This document shows positions 20,905-33,180 of a stretch of DNA of 64,000 bases, piece by piece. How positions within the stretch are numbered: position 1 is the first letter of the stretch; each line of letters opens with the position of its first letter. The notes below the pieces were generated by a model. It was not told the DNA's origin. It saw only the letters and a list, made by a program, of their open reading frames with translations, and did not search any database. The position numbers and the translations under genes were made by a program. This DNA is from Anagrus nilaparvatae (Eukaryota; Arthropoda; Insecta; Hymenoptera; Mymaridae), in NCBI GenBank assembly GCA_022575985.1, contig JAKSXM010000132.1, positions 6,882,001 to 6,946,000 on the forward strand. The letters are read 5' to 3'.

Positions 20905-23900
20905 CTTATCGATGACCTTCCCATCTTCAACCTCAACTGTTAAGGATGGGAGGATCAAGGATGCATAACCTCCTTTCGATTCCCTCAACAGGAAATCCTC
21001 CATACATCTTATGGAGTCTTTGATCAGCCACTGACGGTAATCTTCTAGACGGTTACCATAAGCGTTGCCATTCAGATCATCAAGTGGGGGTTCATCTCGC
21101 GAAGTTGATGGCTCGAAAGCCGCCCCAGCCAATTGATCAGGATGTTGTTGATTCTCCCCACTTGCGTGTTCTTCATCATAATACCCATAGGGCAAGTCCT
21201 GTTGGTGGTCACTGTATTGTATCTGCTCTTCATATGCGTTATCGTTCTGTTCCTCGTACTGCATATCCTGGTACATTTGCTCCTGATGACATTGCTCTTC
21301 CCAACGTCTCCTATCGTATTCCAATTTATCTGCGACTCTCTTAAGCTGTTTAGAATGTTTTATGCCATTTATAGAAGGAGACTCCTGTAACCTAACATGG
21401 ATATCAGACAAAACTTCTGGACCTTCATTTTTTTTAAGTATAGCGAATGAAACTCATATACTACCAGATGGAGACATACTGTAAACTCTATTTTTAGGAT
21501 TTTTACTCCTAATTGAGTTGTTAAGCTTTCATTAATGTTACTAGATGCTCCTGCTGAATATTGATCACTTTTATCAGACATTGATTCATAAATATTTTTT
21601 AACTCCTCAAATAAAGATAAATGTTTAAGGCCGTCTCCTATATTCTTATGATGGTAATTTTTTGGGTCTTTTTTATAATTGCACCAAGAAGAGTCTCAAT
21701 TTTCATGCTGATTAAAACAATGGTATGGTTTATTTTTAACAGCTTGAGCAATATTTTACTTTTAGGTGCGTTTTGTGAAACTGCAAGCTCAAAAGCTCTT
21801 TTTAAATATTTAATGATAGCAGCTGTAAGTTCTTTATAACTTGGTTTAATTTTATATAAAGCATTACTAAGACCTTTGCCAGTATGATTTGTATCGGCCT
21901 GTTTTAAAATTTCATAAAAAACAGAATTCCTAGCATTATAAATGGCAGTGGAATTATTGTCTCCAATGAAAATTCCTAACTGTAAATTCAATTCAACAAA
22001 TATTTTGTTATTTGAAACAAGCTACACTGCTGCTTTCGGTTCCATACTTTTAGCACTGCCCTCAAAATTTAGAACAAAAATGTGATTTTCTTTGGGAATT
22101 CTATTATTACAGATTTTACATTTCCTATTATATGTTATAAAAGAAATAACTTGTTTCGAAATGTATCCTATTAATCCTGCTGTTCCACTAAGACTGTCAT
22201 AAGACTTGCCGTTTCCTCGGGTTGTCCAATCCAACCCATATCAAAAGATGCAGCAATCCGAACAATATTATTGCCAAGTACATACTGTGCGATATTGTCG
22301 TCATCAACATCATGAGGTATTTCAGGAAATATATGTCTTATATCCAAATGGTCTGGCCTTAAAAAGTGATAATTATTATTTTATTAAAAGGAATAAAAAA
22401 TTACATATGATATTATTTAAATTTAGAATTGTAATCAATAATAATTTGTATTCAATAATAATAATTGTATAAAAAAATTTATTATAAAAATGCAAAATAT
22501 TGTAAATTTTTAGCCTTGATAATGAAGACTGAAGATCTTCGAAACGTGGGCAATTTATTGGAAAAATAAAGCAAATTATTGTTAGCTCAGATATCAAATA
22601 TTTTTATTTAATACATATGATATTATTTAGTTACGTTTTTATATTATTCAGTTGGAATAAAAATTACTAGTCATTGGTATACTCAGAGAACTATATTCTT
22701 AAAAATTTTAATTGTATGCTCAGAGAACTATTTACAAATATTTTTTATTTACATTTGTAAACTATGTATTCATAAATAAATTTTATACCAACATGATTAT
22801 AAATTTACAAATATTTTAGCAATTAACTATAAGTAATAGTAATCAATTAATCAATAGAAATAATATTGTTGTGTATACATTTTTTATTGAAAGTTTTCGT
22901 GAATATATATTCAATTTATTATTAAAACAAAAATTGTTTATGTCTAAAATCAAATTTCACCTTCTTCCAATCAAAGTATACTTAATAATAATCTTTATAT
23001 AAAAAATAAAATCTACTTTTCAATAATCAAAAATTAAATTTACAAAATCAGTATAAAGAAATAAACAAAAATAAATTAACTATTAAATATATAATTTTTT
23101 CTGAAAAAACTATTTAGAAAATTGTATAAATCTATTACTTTATTTATAAGAATTTGATCATATAGTATTTTATTGATCTTATTTTATTTTATTTGATCAT
23201 GTATTATTGTTTATGTTGTATTATGTACATACAACTAAAAAAAAAAAAAATAAATAAATAAATAAATCATACAACATATCTATTCAATACTGCAATTTTT
23301 CAATGTTGAGTTTCCTTTCTAAAGCAGCAGCTTTTTTACAACTTTCTGGAGCCATAGCTTTAATAACTGGACCAACCTCTTGTTCATGAGCCTTGAAGGT
23401 AGTGTAATAAAATTAAGGTAAATCAAGAGAATCAAGAACCTTATTAAAATGTGAATCACCTATACCAGAATATAAAATACCTGAAAAATAAAAAAGAAAT
23501 TGTTTACAAAAATAAATTTACAGAAAAATTATAGATATTAACAAAAGCAGCTTTTGTATTTCCATTATAATGATATTGTTCTTCTTGGCATACTTTTGAG
23601 AGTGTACGCTTTCCTAAATAAATACAGCAAAGTAAAAGCGAATTTGATATTAAAGTTCAATAGTTTTTACTTATTTTTATTCACTTTAATTTTAACTTAA
23701 CAGTTTTTTGTACATTTTTTATAGCATGTTTCTTGTCAGTAGGTACATCTGTAATTGAATTACAACCTGGTACACTACAATTTATATAAAATATTATAGC
23801 CATTCCCATGATTTTTTGATGTGTAATTTTTTCTAAAGAGAGTCTACTTTTACACAACACTTTAGGTTTTTACCTAACCCTGAAATATGCATGTATCTTC

Positions 23901-24115
23901 TTTCCTCTATTTGTAAATATACATTTCTATCTTGAGAATCATCAAAATTTTTTTTGAGGTTAGCATACGATTCACGACGAAATGAATTCAACAATTTGCC
24001 TGTTTTTTTTCTGATTAAAGCGTTGATAATAAACTTTTAGGGTTACTCTTTTTCCTATCCACGAAAACCATTTCTTACAATTTTCATTATTTTCATTTTC
24101 ATTTTTATTTAACAT
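20905..24115 (-). pseudogene. Mutator-like transposase-domain gene, decayed
   Basis: Pieces read leftward in the order of the Mutator-like transposase domain family. 24115-23760: an N-terminal part with RRESYANLKKNFDDSQDRN, SRLSLEKITHQKIMGM and a Cys site (INCSVPGCN). 23560-23290: GILYSGIGDSHFNKVLDSLD, a stop, then TTFKAHEQEVGPVIKAMAPE. 22365-22020: NNIVRIAASFDMGW (first Asp), then, after a 5-bp tandem duplication that shifts the frame, TTRGNGKSYDSLSGTAG and FEGSAKSMEP. 21991-21638: IGDNNSTA (second Asp), DTNHTGKGL and KELTAAIIKYLKRAFELAVS. 21600-21410: SSNINESL. 21440-20905: a tail with GPEVLSDIHVRLQESP and an acidic Gln-rich region ending IDKYYQ. The 22380-23280 gap is AT-rich and carries an unrelated repeat (22507-22600), so it is an intron or an insertion. 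The 3' end converges on the hAT gene. Confidence 0.82.
22507..22556 (+). ncRNA. Hammerhead-like hairpin motif, dispersed copy 1
   Basis: TAGCCTTGATAATGAAGACT then CTTCGAAACGTGGGCAATTT. The core strands TTGATAA and GAAACGT flank a GAAGA/TCTTC stem, and GCCT can pair with GGGC outside. A second copy with compensating changes lies at 44531-44580. It sits in the gap of the Mutator-like pseudogene. Confidence 0.35.
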
Positions 24116-26279
24116 TTTACTATTTAACAACTTAATGGGAAATACTTTTTTTTTATTTGTTTTTTTTATTAATGTAAAAATATTCTGCTACATATAGGGA
24201 TCTTTAAAATAACTAAATCTAGTGAATTGACTACGCGATCCAGTAGAAAAAATATTTTACTAGGCTATTTACACTTAAACTTCGTTAAGCTACATAAATT
24301 TCTTGATTTCTAAAAAAATATAAGAGGTGCTAAATACCTATTCTTCCTTACCCAACCACTTACATGTTATGATTTAATAAAAAAAAATAAATTTTATTAT
24401 ATAATGATTTATACTTGAAAATATGAGCAAAAATAAAATAAAAAAAGATAGAAAAATTTTAAGAGAAATAATATAATAATTTATATCTCAAGAGTATCTT
24501 TATCTTTATATCGATTAGATTTGAACATAAAACCAAGTATGTGCCAAATTTATACCAATTATGTTACTATTATTTCCGGAAAAAAAACTGCAGCAATAAT
24601 TTTTCTTTTATTATAATTTTATTATAATATGAGTAATTGTTATGTCTTCTAAAAAAAAAAAAAAAAAAAAATCCAATTTAAAAATAAAAAAATATATCAA
24701 AATTTTTATATTCATTTAAAAAAAAAAAATAATAATAATAATTTAATAAACTTTTTTATACACGATTTCAGAAGTTAAGTTAAAAAAAAAAAAAAAAATT
24801 TATTATGTAGTTAAGAAAAAAAAATTAACTTTTGAAAAGTATATATAAACTTGATGTATACTTGTTAAGCTCATCATACTATACTTAGTCGATAATCAAA
24901 AAAAAAAAAAAAAAATTACTTTATAAGTTATATGCTATACGATAAAGTTTTTTTTTCTCATATAATTAAACAAAGTTAATATTCTATAAAAGATGAAGAG
25001 CCTTTTTTTTTTTATTGTACTTTTTCAATAAAAGTTTTAAAATTATTTAAGTTATTTTAAGTACAAGGTAGTTTAAATTTTTTTTTTCTGTTTAATAATG
25101 CTTGACAAAATAGAAAAGAAAAAAAATAAAACATTTATATTTTCTTGAGAAAAGTTGTATCACGTTTCTAGTTTTTTAAATCAGTTACTATCTTTTATTA
25201 AATTGGTTTTCATTTTTTTAGATATTTGTAGAATTTTATTCAATAAACTTGTAACTTGTAGAATAGCCAAAATGCAAAAATAATTTTCAGAAAAGAGGCA
25301 AAAATCGAATTGACCCTAAATTGTATAAAAAAAAATTTAAAGGGTTTTTACATTGTTTATAACGTATCACAGATTTTTAATATTAAATAGATATATAGAT
25401 AGATAGATATATAAAAATTTTGTACATAAAAATATTGTTAAAGTATAATATAGTAGCATTATAAATAATAAAATAATGAAATATAATTAAAATTAAAAGT
25501 AAAAAGTGTGTTTTCAAGTTATTATAAATAAGTTGGTTAAAGTATCTGAATTCGTAAACTTATAAGTATTAACACTGTCAATTCTAGCTCTGCAGTTTAT
25601 ACAGCAAGACTCAGTGCAATTTATAATGTAAATATAAATAAAATGTAAGCATTAATATTAAGTATACTGTAACATAAATTTAAGATGCAGTTATGTATCA
25701 AGTTCAAGCAGATATCTAAACAAGTTTGTTTTAAAGTAATTCAATGAGTAGATATGCAAAATATTGTATAGCAAGGAATTTCAAAATTTAGGACCCTTCA
25801 ACTAAAAGGAGAAAATTCCACATTCATTGGGTTTGGGAAGAGATAGCTCCTTAAATCGTCGTTAATCCTTTGCATTGCCTTTTAGCAACTCACTTTATGG
25901 AAAAATGGTTTAAATTATTAGGTTACTTTTAATACTTTAAAATTAATTAAATAAATTACAATTTTTAATCGAATAAATCTCGTATTAAAAATAATTATTT
26001 ACTGCCCCTTAAAATCTATTATTTTCAGGGTCACGGAGCTGGCAACGAGAGTGAAGCACGATAAGTTCTAGGTATCTTTCTTTTCTCCTGAGTCATTTGC
26101 TGTCATTTTCTTTTTTTTTTATAATACCATTTCTGATTTTTAATTAAAAATTTATTTTTTATATGACTCTGCTCATATTTTTGGCAAGATTTAGAAGTAT
26201 TTTTTTTTGAAAATACTACGTTTAGTATTTTATAAAATATAGGCTGTATTAATTAGTAACCAGCCCATTTTTTTCCTGA
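24116..26279. other. AT-rich spacer with A-runs and a GATA-type microsatellite
   Basis: Long A or T homopolymers (for example around 24651-24670) and a short ATAGATAG microsatellite at about 25388-25412. One candidate mini-exon is listed at 26029-26071. Nothing else. Confidence 0.6.
26029..26071 (+). other. Candidate terminal mini-exon
   Basis: A good acceptor (TTATTTTCAG) precedes a 43-bp GC-richer stretch that reads VTELATRVKHDKF and then TAG in one phase. The composition contrast with the flanks is clear, but there is no upstream partner exon or recognised family. Confidence 0.15.
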
Positions 26280-26800
26280 AGTGAATAATATTGGAGTCCT
26301 TATGAACTCCATAGAACTCCTGTAACGTATGTATCTGAGCGTATAGATAACACGATTGACCTTCTTATCAACAGATCTAGTATAAAATTTCCATGGTAAT
26401 TTTGAGTTCAAAATCAAACCTAAGCTTTTAACGTCATGAATAAAATGTGACTCATTCCCGCACCTAAATCAATGCCAGAATAATTTTGTTTAATAATAGT
26501 CTAAGGACAAGCCTGGCTGTAAACCTGAAGATCATCAGCGTATAGTAAGTGTAGCACACCAGGAGGTAAATAGGATTTAATGTCATTGATATATAGACAG
26601 AATAACAAAGGCCCAAATACCGATTCCTGAAAGACCCCAAGATTTATTTCAAGTGGCTTAGAAGTAGATGATTTAGATATTACACAAGCAAACAACAAAA
26701 TTAAATACACAGGCACACAAAAAATACTGTTTCTGAAAGGAGAAGTACCTTGTGGTAAGTTTGTTAGTGTGCTGAAACAGAATCTGGGGTCCATTCGACC
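26280..26800 (-). pseudogene. LINE reverse transcriptase fragment (Jockey-like)
   Basis: The minus strand encodes INLGVFQESVFGPLLFCLYI, then NDIKSYLP and LLYADDLQVYSQ, with the catalytic YADD at 26531-26542. After stops it resumes as HDVKSLGLILNSKLPW and KKVNRVIYTLRYIR. These are the palm and thumb of a non-LTR reverse transcriptase. The canonical GVPQGSVLGP reads GVFQESVFGP, and several stops follow YADD. The endonuclease and N-terminal RT are missing. Confidence 0.8.
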
Positions 26801-27856
26801 ATCACTCTTAGATTTTGCCTCAGCACCCCTCCACAGGGATAAATTTCTAGATTATATGAAAATTTGAATTGAGGATCTTACCCTATATTTTTTGTTATGC
26901 TAAAAATGTATTTAAAGTCAGAATTCACTTATCACCCTTAGCTTTTGCCCACGCACCCCCTAACTCCCCCCAATGGGTAAAATTTTTAATTTTTATGAAA
27001 AAGTTAAGGCGTTTTTCTCATGGTGCACTGGCAAACAGTATATTTTTAGTCAATATTACACTAAAATTCTCTGAGCTCACAGTCCAGTAAAACGTTAATA
27101 AAATTGTTTATATTTTAAATTTCATTTTAATCATAAATTTTTAAAAGCAAAAAAATAATTCAGGAATAAAAATGCATAAACTTTTATTTCTCTTTTTTGT
27201 AAAATTGAATTGTAATCTGTTTGTAATTTTATTCAAAATAAAATTAAAAAACAAAACAAATGACTAAAAAGTATTTTTATTTAAATTTCAATTTCATGCT
27301 TTAAATATTTGATATAAAATTTATTTAAATTTTAAATAGGTAATAAAATTTTTTTATAAATTAAAAAAAAAAATTGAAAATGGAGGTATAAGTACAAACT
27401 TATATTTATTCTTTTACGATACATAAACGATATAATCTGTAATATTAAGCTTCTTTTATTGACATAAATTCACTTACTAAAAGATTTGATTTTTTCAAAT
27501 ATTATCTTTTAGGTATAAGATTTGAAAAAGTTTTTATTTCCAATACTGAATTGATTTTTTATAAACCAAATAGGTTTTTTTTATTTAAAATTCTTTTATA
27601 GTTGGCTCTTAAATCGGATTTCATGAATAAATTGTTTGCTTTAAGTATTTCAAACCACATTTTATTTAAGGAATTTTTTCATTTTAAATTGTTAGAATAA
27701 TAAACTAGAAAAAAAATTTCTTATTTAAAAAAAAAATATCAAACATTTAAATACTTTTTTTTGCTCGTTATCTAATTTGTAATCTTAATTTTTTTTTTGA
27801 AATTGAAAAAAATTTTTGTAAATACAAAAAAAAGCGATAAAACTTAATAAATTTGA
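26801..27856. other. AT-rich spacer
   Basis: A short repeated phrase (CCCTTAGCTTTTGCC and TCTTAGATTTTGCC near 26805 and 26937) precedes plain AT-rich sequence. No gene. Confidence 0.55.
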
Positions 27857-29469
27857 TATATGAGCAATTATTTTAAAATTGATACTTAACTCGAGCCTGG
27901 AATCGTAAATTTTTTTTTTGAGGGCACATCGATATGACCCGTGTTTTCAGATAGTTTGAACCTTCAGAAAACCGAAAAAAATCGTGAACAAGAAATCGGC
28001 GATAGGTGCCAAAAAGATTTTTTCACTTTTATGTCAAAAAACGTGTTTTTCGTATCTGAGCTACCCTAAATTTTTAAAATAACTTTTTAGGTAAAAAAAC
28101 TTTTGTAAAATAGATAAGAAAATCTGATTGCCAGGGAAAAACCACTCCAGAAGAAAAAAAAACTTTTCTTTTTCCGATGAAATTTAGCCAAGTTATCGTA
28201 CATTTAAGATTTTGCCCAAATTCGTCTTAAAAAAGATTGAAATTTTATTGAAAAAAGCCTGTTTCTGAACTTTAAAATGCATTACTCGCTTTATTTTCAT
28301 CGTAAAATAATAATTTTTTTTTTAAAATCGATTAATTTTTTCCTGGCAATTCATTTCTCTAAGAAAAAAATTATTTTTATTGACAAAATTTTAATTTTTA
28401 GATCAAAAACTGTGTTAAGTAAATCTTGCTACTTACAGTTTTCAAAGGCTTTTGACCTAAAAATTGAAATTTTGTCAATAAAAATAAGTTTTTTCTTACA
28501 GAAATGAATTGCCAGGAAAAAATTAATCGATTTAAAAAAAAAAATTATTATTTTACGATGAAAATCAAGCGAATAATGCATGTTTAAGGTTCAGAAACAG
28601 GCTTTTTTCAATAAAATTTCAATCTTTTTTAAGACGAATTTGGGTAAAATCTTAAATGTACGATAACTTGGCTAAATTTCATCAAATTCGTCTTAAAAAA
28701 GATTGAAATTTTATTGAAAAAAGCCTGTTTCTGAACCTTAAACATGCATTATTCGCTTGATTTTCATCGTAAAATAATAATTTTTTTTTTAAAATCGATT
28801 AATTTTTTCCTGGCAATTCATTTCTGTAAGAAAAAACTTATTTTTATTGACAAAATTTCAATTTTTAGGTCAAAAGCCTTTGAAAACTGTAAGTAGCAAG
28901 ATTTACTTAACACAGTTTTTGATCTAAAAATTAAAATTTTGTCAATAAAAATAATTTTTTTCTTAGAGAAATGAATTGCCAGGAAAAAATTAATCGATTT
29001 AAAAAAAAAAATTATTATTTTACGATGAAAATAAAGCGAATAATGTATGTTTAAGGTTCAGAAACAGGCTTTTTTCAATAAAATTTCAATCTTTTTTAAG
29101 ACGAATTTGGGCAAAATCTTAAATGTACGATAACTTGGCTAAATTTCATCGGAAAAAGAAAAGTTTTTTTTTCTTCTGGAGTGGTTTTTCCCTGGCAATC
29201 AGATTTTCTTATCTATTTTACAAAAGTTTTTTTACCTAAAAAGTTATTTTAAAAATTTAGGGTAGCTCAGATACGAAAAACACGTTTTTTGACATAAAAG
29301 TGAAAAAATCTTTTTGGCACCTATCGCCGATTTCTTGTTCACGATTTTTTTCGGTTTTCTGAAGGTTCAAACTATCTAAAAACACGGGTCATATCGATGT
29401 GCCCTCAAAAAAAAAATTTACGATTCCAGGCTCGAATTAAGTATCAATTTTAAAATAATAGCTCATATA
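27857..29469. mobile_element. 1.6-kb palindromic element with nested hairpins
   Basis: The outer arms match from TATATGAGC at 27857 to GCTCATATA ending 29469. The whole is a near-complete palindrome centred near 28665. Each half contains its own inverted repeat (about 28200-28430 against 28440-28680, and its mirror to 29150), so four alternating copies of a ~230-bp unit lie in the middle. There is no ORF. The ends are compatible with a TA target, which is not diagnostic in this AT-rich context. Confidence 0.75.
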
Positions 29470-29929
29470 ATTACATAAAGATTACATTTACTATTAGTTT
29501 TACATACTTTATCGAGTTTATTTTCATAATTTTTAAAAAACTCATTATTTTAATTACGTATTTTTATATTTTACAATACTATGAGACTTTTTTGTAATAA
29601 GCTTTGATTATTAATAGTTTTTTGTATTTTCATTTCCGAAATTAATTTAAAAAAAAAATTATATTTATAATAGTAATAGGTACCTACGAATATTCAGAAT
29701 AAAAAAATTAACTTTCTTAACGTATACCTAAACATCAAATATTTAAAAAAATAATAACAATGATAACTATTGATTACCTACCACATAATTTTTTCTGCAG
29801 AAGATGAAGTATGTGTGAAATGCGCACTAAACAATTACCTTTTAAATCCTGAAATATTCGATTAGTTAAAATATTTGCTCCGGTCTTTACGCCTTACTTG
29901 TGGAAGCGAATATTTCGTTTAAGACTTAT
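29470..29929. other. AT-rich spacer
   Basis: Nothing recognisable. Confidence 0.6.
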
Positions 29930-30250
29930 TTTCATCAAAAAATACAATTTTAACAGCAATTTTAAAATTGTCATTTTTGGCGAAAAATGGAGATTTGATT
30001 TACTAACTATAGCGATGAGAGAATCCGTGATGAAAAATTGCGGTTTATGGCGTTTGAAAGGTAGAAAATATACGAAAAAATGAGACCAAATGGTAGTATT
30101 TTGGTAGAATTACAACATGGCAGCGTTATTTGGAAAATTGCCTAAAAACCCTATCTTATAACATTGTTATAGAATTGAGCCCTGCGTTTCTCGACCAAGA
30201 AGGCGCGTTGGAATAAATGGAAGGAGTTTTCGGTATTTTTTCAACATATT
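29930..30250 (+). repeat. Unnamed dispersed repeat, copy 1
   Basis: Shares TTGTCATTTTTGGCGAAAAA, AGAGAATCCGTGATGAAAAA and a TAACATTG...GAGCCCTGCG block with 60600-60935 (-), 61500-61660 (+) and, for the right half, 62640-62765 (+). No intact frame is conserved between copies, so it appears non-coding. Confidence 0.6.
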
Positions 30251-31304
30251 TAAGTCATCTATTGTAATTTACAATCCAGATGTTTCGAATATATACGATT
30301 TTCGTTATAAAATACATAAACTTTTGGTACAAAAAAAGGTGTTTTCGGCATTTAAGGGTTTTTAAGGTATTTTCGGACTCTGAGGTCCTCATTTTCGAGT
30401 TTAGCAGCACCAAAAACATATTAGGAAGCATAGAAAACGTATTTTGAAAAAGAATTTCGTCGTTCCCACTAATTGTCGGTATTAGCCAACCTCTTGAGAG
30501 CTACCCTGGATTTGTGCGACCCCTAAATCGTTCTCAAATGAGCTGAAAATTGGTATGAGATCTTTTTGTTACCTAAACTTCAACACACTTCAGGAAGAAA
30601 ATTTTTGGAGCACTTTTTTTTTTGTGAACAACCCTAATAAGTATGAATAAAAATGAATATGTTGCATAAATTTTAATAAAAATTTCGAATATTTTTAAAA
30701 ACTAAGTTCATATATTATTTACATGGATATCAGATATTTTTGCTTCGTTCTATATGTTTTTAGCAACTATAGAATTTATTATATAATATGTTCATTATGC
30801 TACATACCCTTAAGCTACTTTCAATAAACATAATTATTGTTCGTAACAAAAGATTTCTAGTATAATAAAGTTATTCAATATAAAATTAACATGCATTGAA
30901 TAAAATTGATTTCTGTAATTAAAAAAAAAAAGTAGTTAAAAGATTTTTATTCATAATAGTATAAATAACTGCAAGTATTATTTAAATTTTAAAAAAATAA
31001 AGAGAATTTCTCAAGATGTTGTTATTAAAATTCAATATATATATCAGGCTTTGTTCTATAAAGTAATTTAGTATCAGGTGCTCATGTACCACTAACAATT
31101 ATACTCCCCTGCAAATAATATTTTTTTTATACGTCAATACGTATGTTTGTTATTTCTTTGCTTATGTTATTATTATATGTTTGAAATTTCTATATATATG
31201 TTTGTTATTTCAATGTACAAGTATATTGACCGGGAATATATTTTAATAACATTTCTTAGTTGGTAAAAAAAATAAAATTTCTATTATTTTTAACGAATTG
31301 ATGA
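30251..31304. other. AT-rich spacer, left part less AT-rich
   Basis: Up to about 30640 the composition is less AT-rich and may be more of the dispersed repeat. The rest is plain spacer. Confidence 0.5.
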
Positions 31305-31381
31305 AAAATCTTGTCCAGCCATTTACCATAGTTTTACAATGTTTTTGAGATATCCGATAGAAAATGGCTGGACAAGGTTTT
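31305..31381. repeat. Short inverted repeat
   Basis: AAAATCTTGTCCAGCCATTT is mirrored by AAAATGGCTGGACAAGGTTT 36 bp later, forming a ~20-bp stem. It could be a collapsed MITE. Confidence 0.55.
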
Positions 31382-31657
31382 ACAAACAAATCAGTAATTT
31401 TTTATTAAAACCATCGTTATTCGACTTCAGCATCTTAATATCATAAAATTTCAATTTGATTCTTTAATAGGTTCTGAATTCTAAAAATATTTTGGGCTAT
31501 AAAATATGGTTCAAACATTATATTATTTAGTCAAAAATAACGTTTTTTTATACGGTTTTAGTTTAATACAACAAAATTTTTCTAATAGTTTAATAAAATT
31601 TTTCTTTCAATGGTAAACAATTTCTATTTAATATTTTAACCCTTTCATAATTGAATT

Positions 31658-31895
31658 TTACTGATCAGCTGCTCGCTTCAAATAGTTCACGATTTTTGCT
31701 GCTTTCACTTCTTCTAGGTTTGGGGCATAGTGTTCATAATCTTCATCTTCAGGACCTTTTACGACAATCATTATTCCGTTCTTAACTACTGTTATACTTT
31801 TGAACTACAAGATTCTTTTTTTTTACATATCCAATAGGCCTTTTTTCAGTATCAACAGAATGTTTATAATAGAAGTAGCCAATGATGTTTTAAAC
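31658..31895 (-). pseudogene. Coding-like fragment of unknown family
   Basis: The minus strand reads GYFYYKHSVDTEKRPIGYVK in one frame, then (after a frame change near 31790) VVKNGIMIVVKGPEDEDYEH followed by LEEVKAAKIVNYLKRAADQ and a TAA. Codon-like composition, a charged C-terminus and a proper stop suggest an exon or retro-copy end of a real gene. I do not recognise the family. A TAG lies just upstream of the second frame. Confidence 0.35.
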
Positions 31896-33180
31896 AATTA
31901 TTTTTTAGAGCGAAAAATTTCAATTTGTTCGTACATAATAAAATTTAGTTTAAATAAAATGTATTTAAAAAAAACAAAAAATTTAGAGTTTTGAATTAAA
32001 AATAATAATTTATATTTTTGGTAAAATTTTTTTTGAAAAAGTAATTGGTAAAAAATATTTTTGGAAAAAAAGATATTTGAAAAAAAAATTTGGAAAAAAA
32101 TAAATCGGTAAAATGATTTTGGTAAAATTGACCCCCTACCCAAAAAATGTATAAAAATGTTTTTCTTTGCAAAAATATGTAATTTCAGGCATAAAAATCA
32201 AAAATTTAGTACTTAAAGGTTATTTTATCTTAAATAGAACCCGAGAAATATTAAAAATTATGCTGCCACCATACGTACATTAAGTAAGAAAGGGTTAATA
32301 AATAAATTTAAAGAAAGCTTTTTGTTTGAATAGTTCTGTAACAGTATAATTGAGAAAAAAAAATATATTAAATAAATAAATAAATAAAAAACAAAATTTT
32401 TCGTTTATATTCTTTTCTTCTCATATAAAAACCAAAAATAAAAGAAAATTAATAGTAAATATCATGAACTTATTTAATTAAACAACAGTACAAAAAATTT
32501 AAAAAAAATAAAAACTGTATGAAATTTCATGATTTTGTTTTTAATATAAATATAGCGAACTTCAATAATGAATTATATTTTTTTTGTCATGCGAATTTTA
32601 TCATATTCATGACGTTCAATTTTCAACAAAAATAAAACTTATAGGTACTGCTTTATTAAACTATATTAAATTCTTTGTTTGTTTGTTTGTTTGTTTTTTT
32701 TGTTACTGTGATTTTTATTACTAGATACTGTCAAAGACGGGTAGAGCGAAGCTGATTACGTTAGAAAAAAATATTAGTAATTTTTTAATTTTAAGGTTTT
32801 AAAAATTTTGATTGGATTGAGTTCTATATTAATAATGTGTAAATAACACGTAAAAATTTGTTAAAAATAGTTATAACACAAAGTTTGACCGAAAAAAACA
32901 CCAAAAATCCTCTCCTTTTTTCCAACCTCTTTAACTGTTTGCTGAATAGATCTCAACCAAAATTTTTTTTGCGGAATTCGTCCAAGAAAAATTTTGCCTA
33001 ACTCTAATACCCACCAATCCACTTGGTGAGGGTGCCCGAATTCGACAACCAGGATTAGAAAAGGTTTTCTGTAGGTTTTGTATGTCGCTGTACCCGAATT
33101 TGGGGCCCTAAGTGGTCAGAAAATTAAGTACATAAAATATTTAACGCAATTATATTGTAAGCTACAATTATATTACGGCT
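31896..33180. other. AT-rich spacer with a GTTT microsatellite
   Basis: A (GTTT)n run at about 32675-32694 and an (AAAT)n run near 32365-32387. No gene. Confidence 0.6.

Noticed and set aside
28277..28507. 76-codon ORF inside the 27.9-kb palindrome
   Set aside because: It lies in low-complexity inverted repeat sequence and has no family features.
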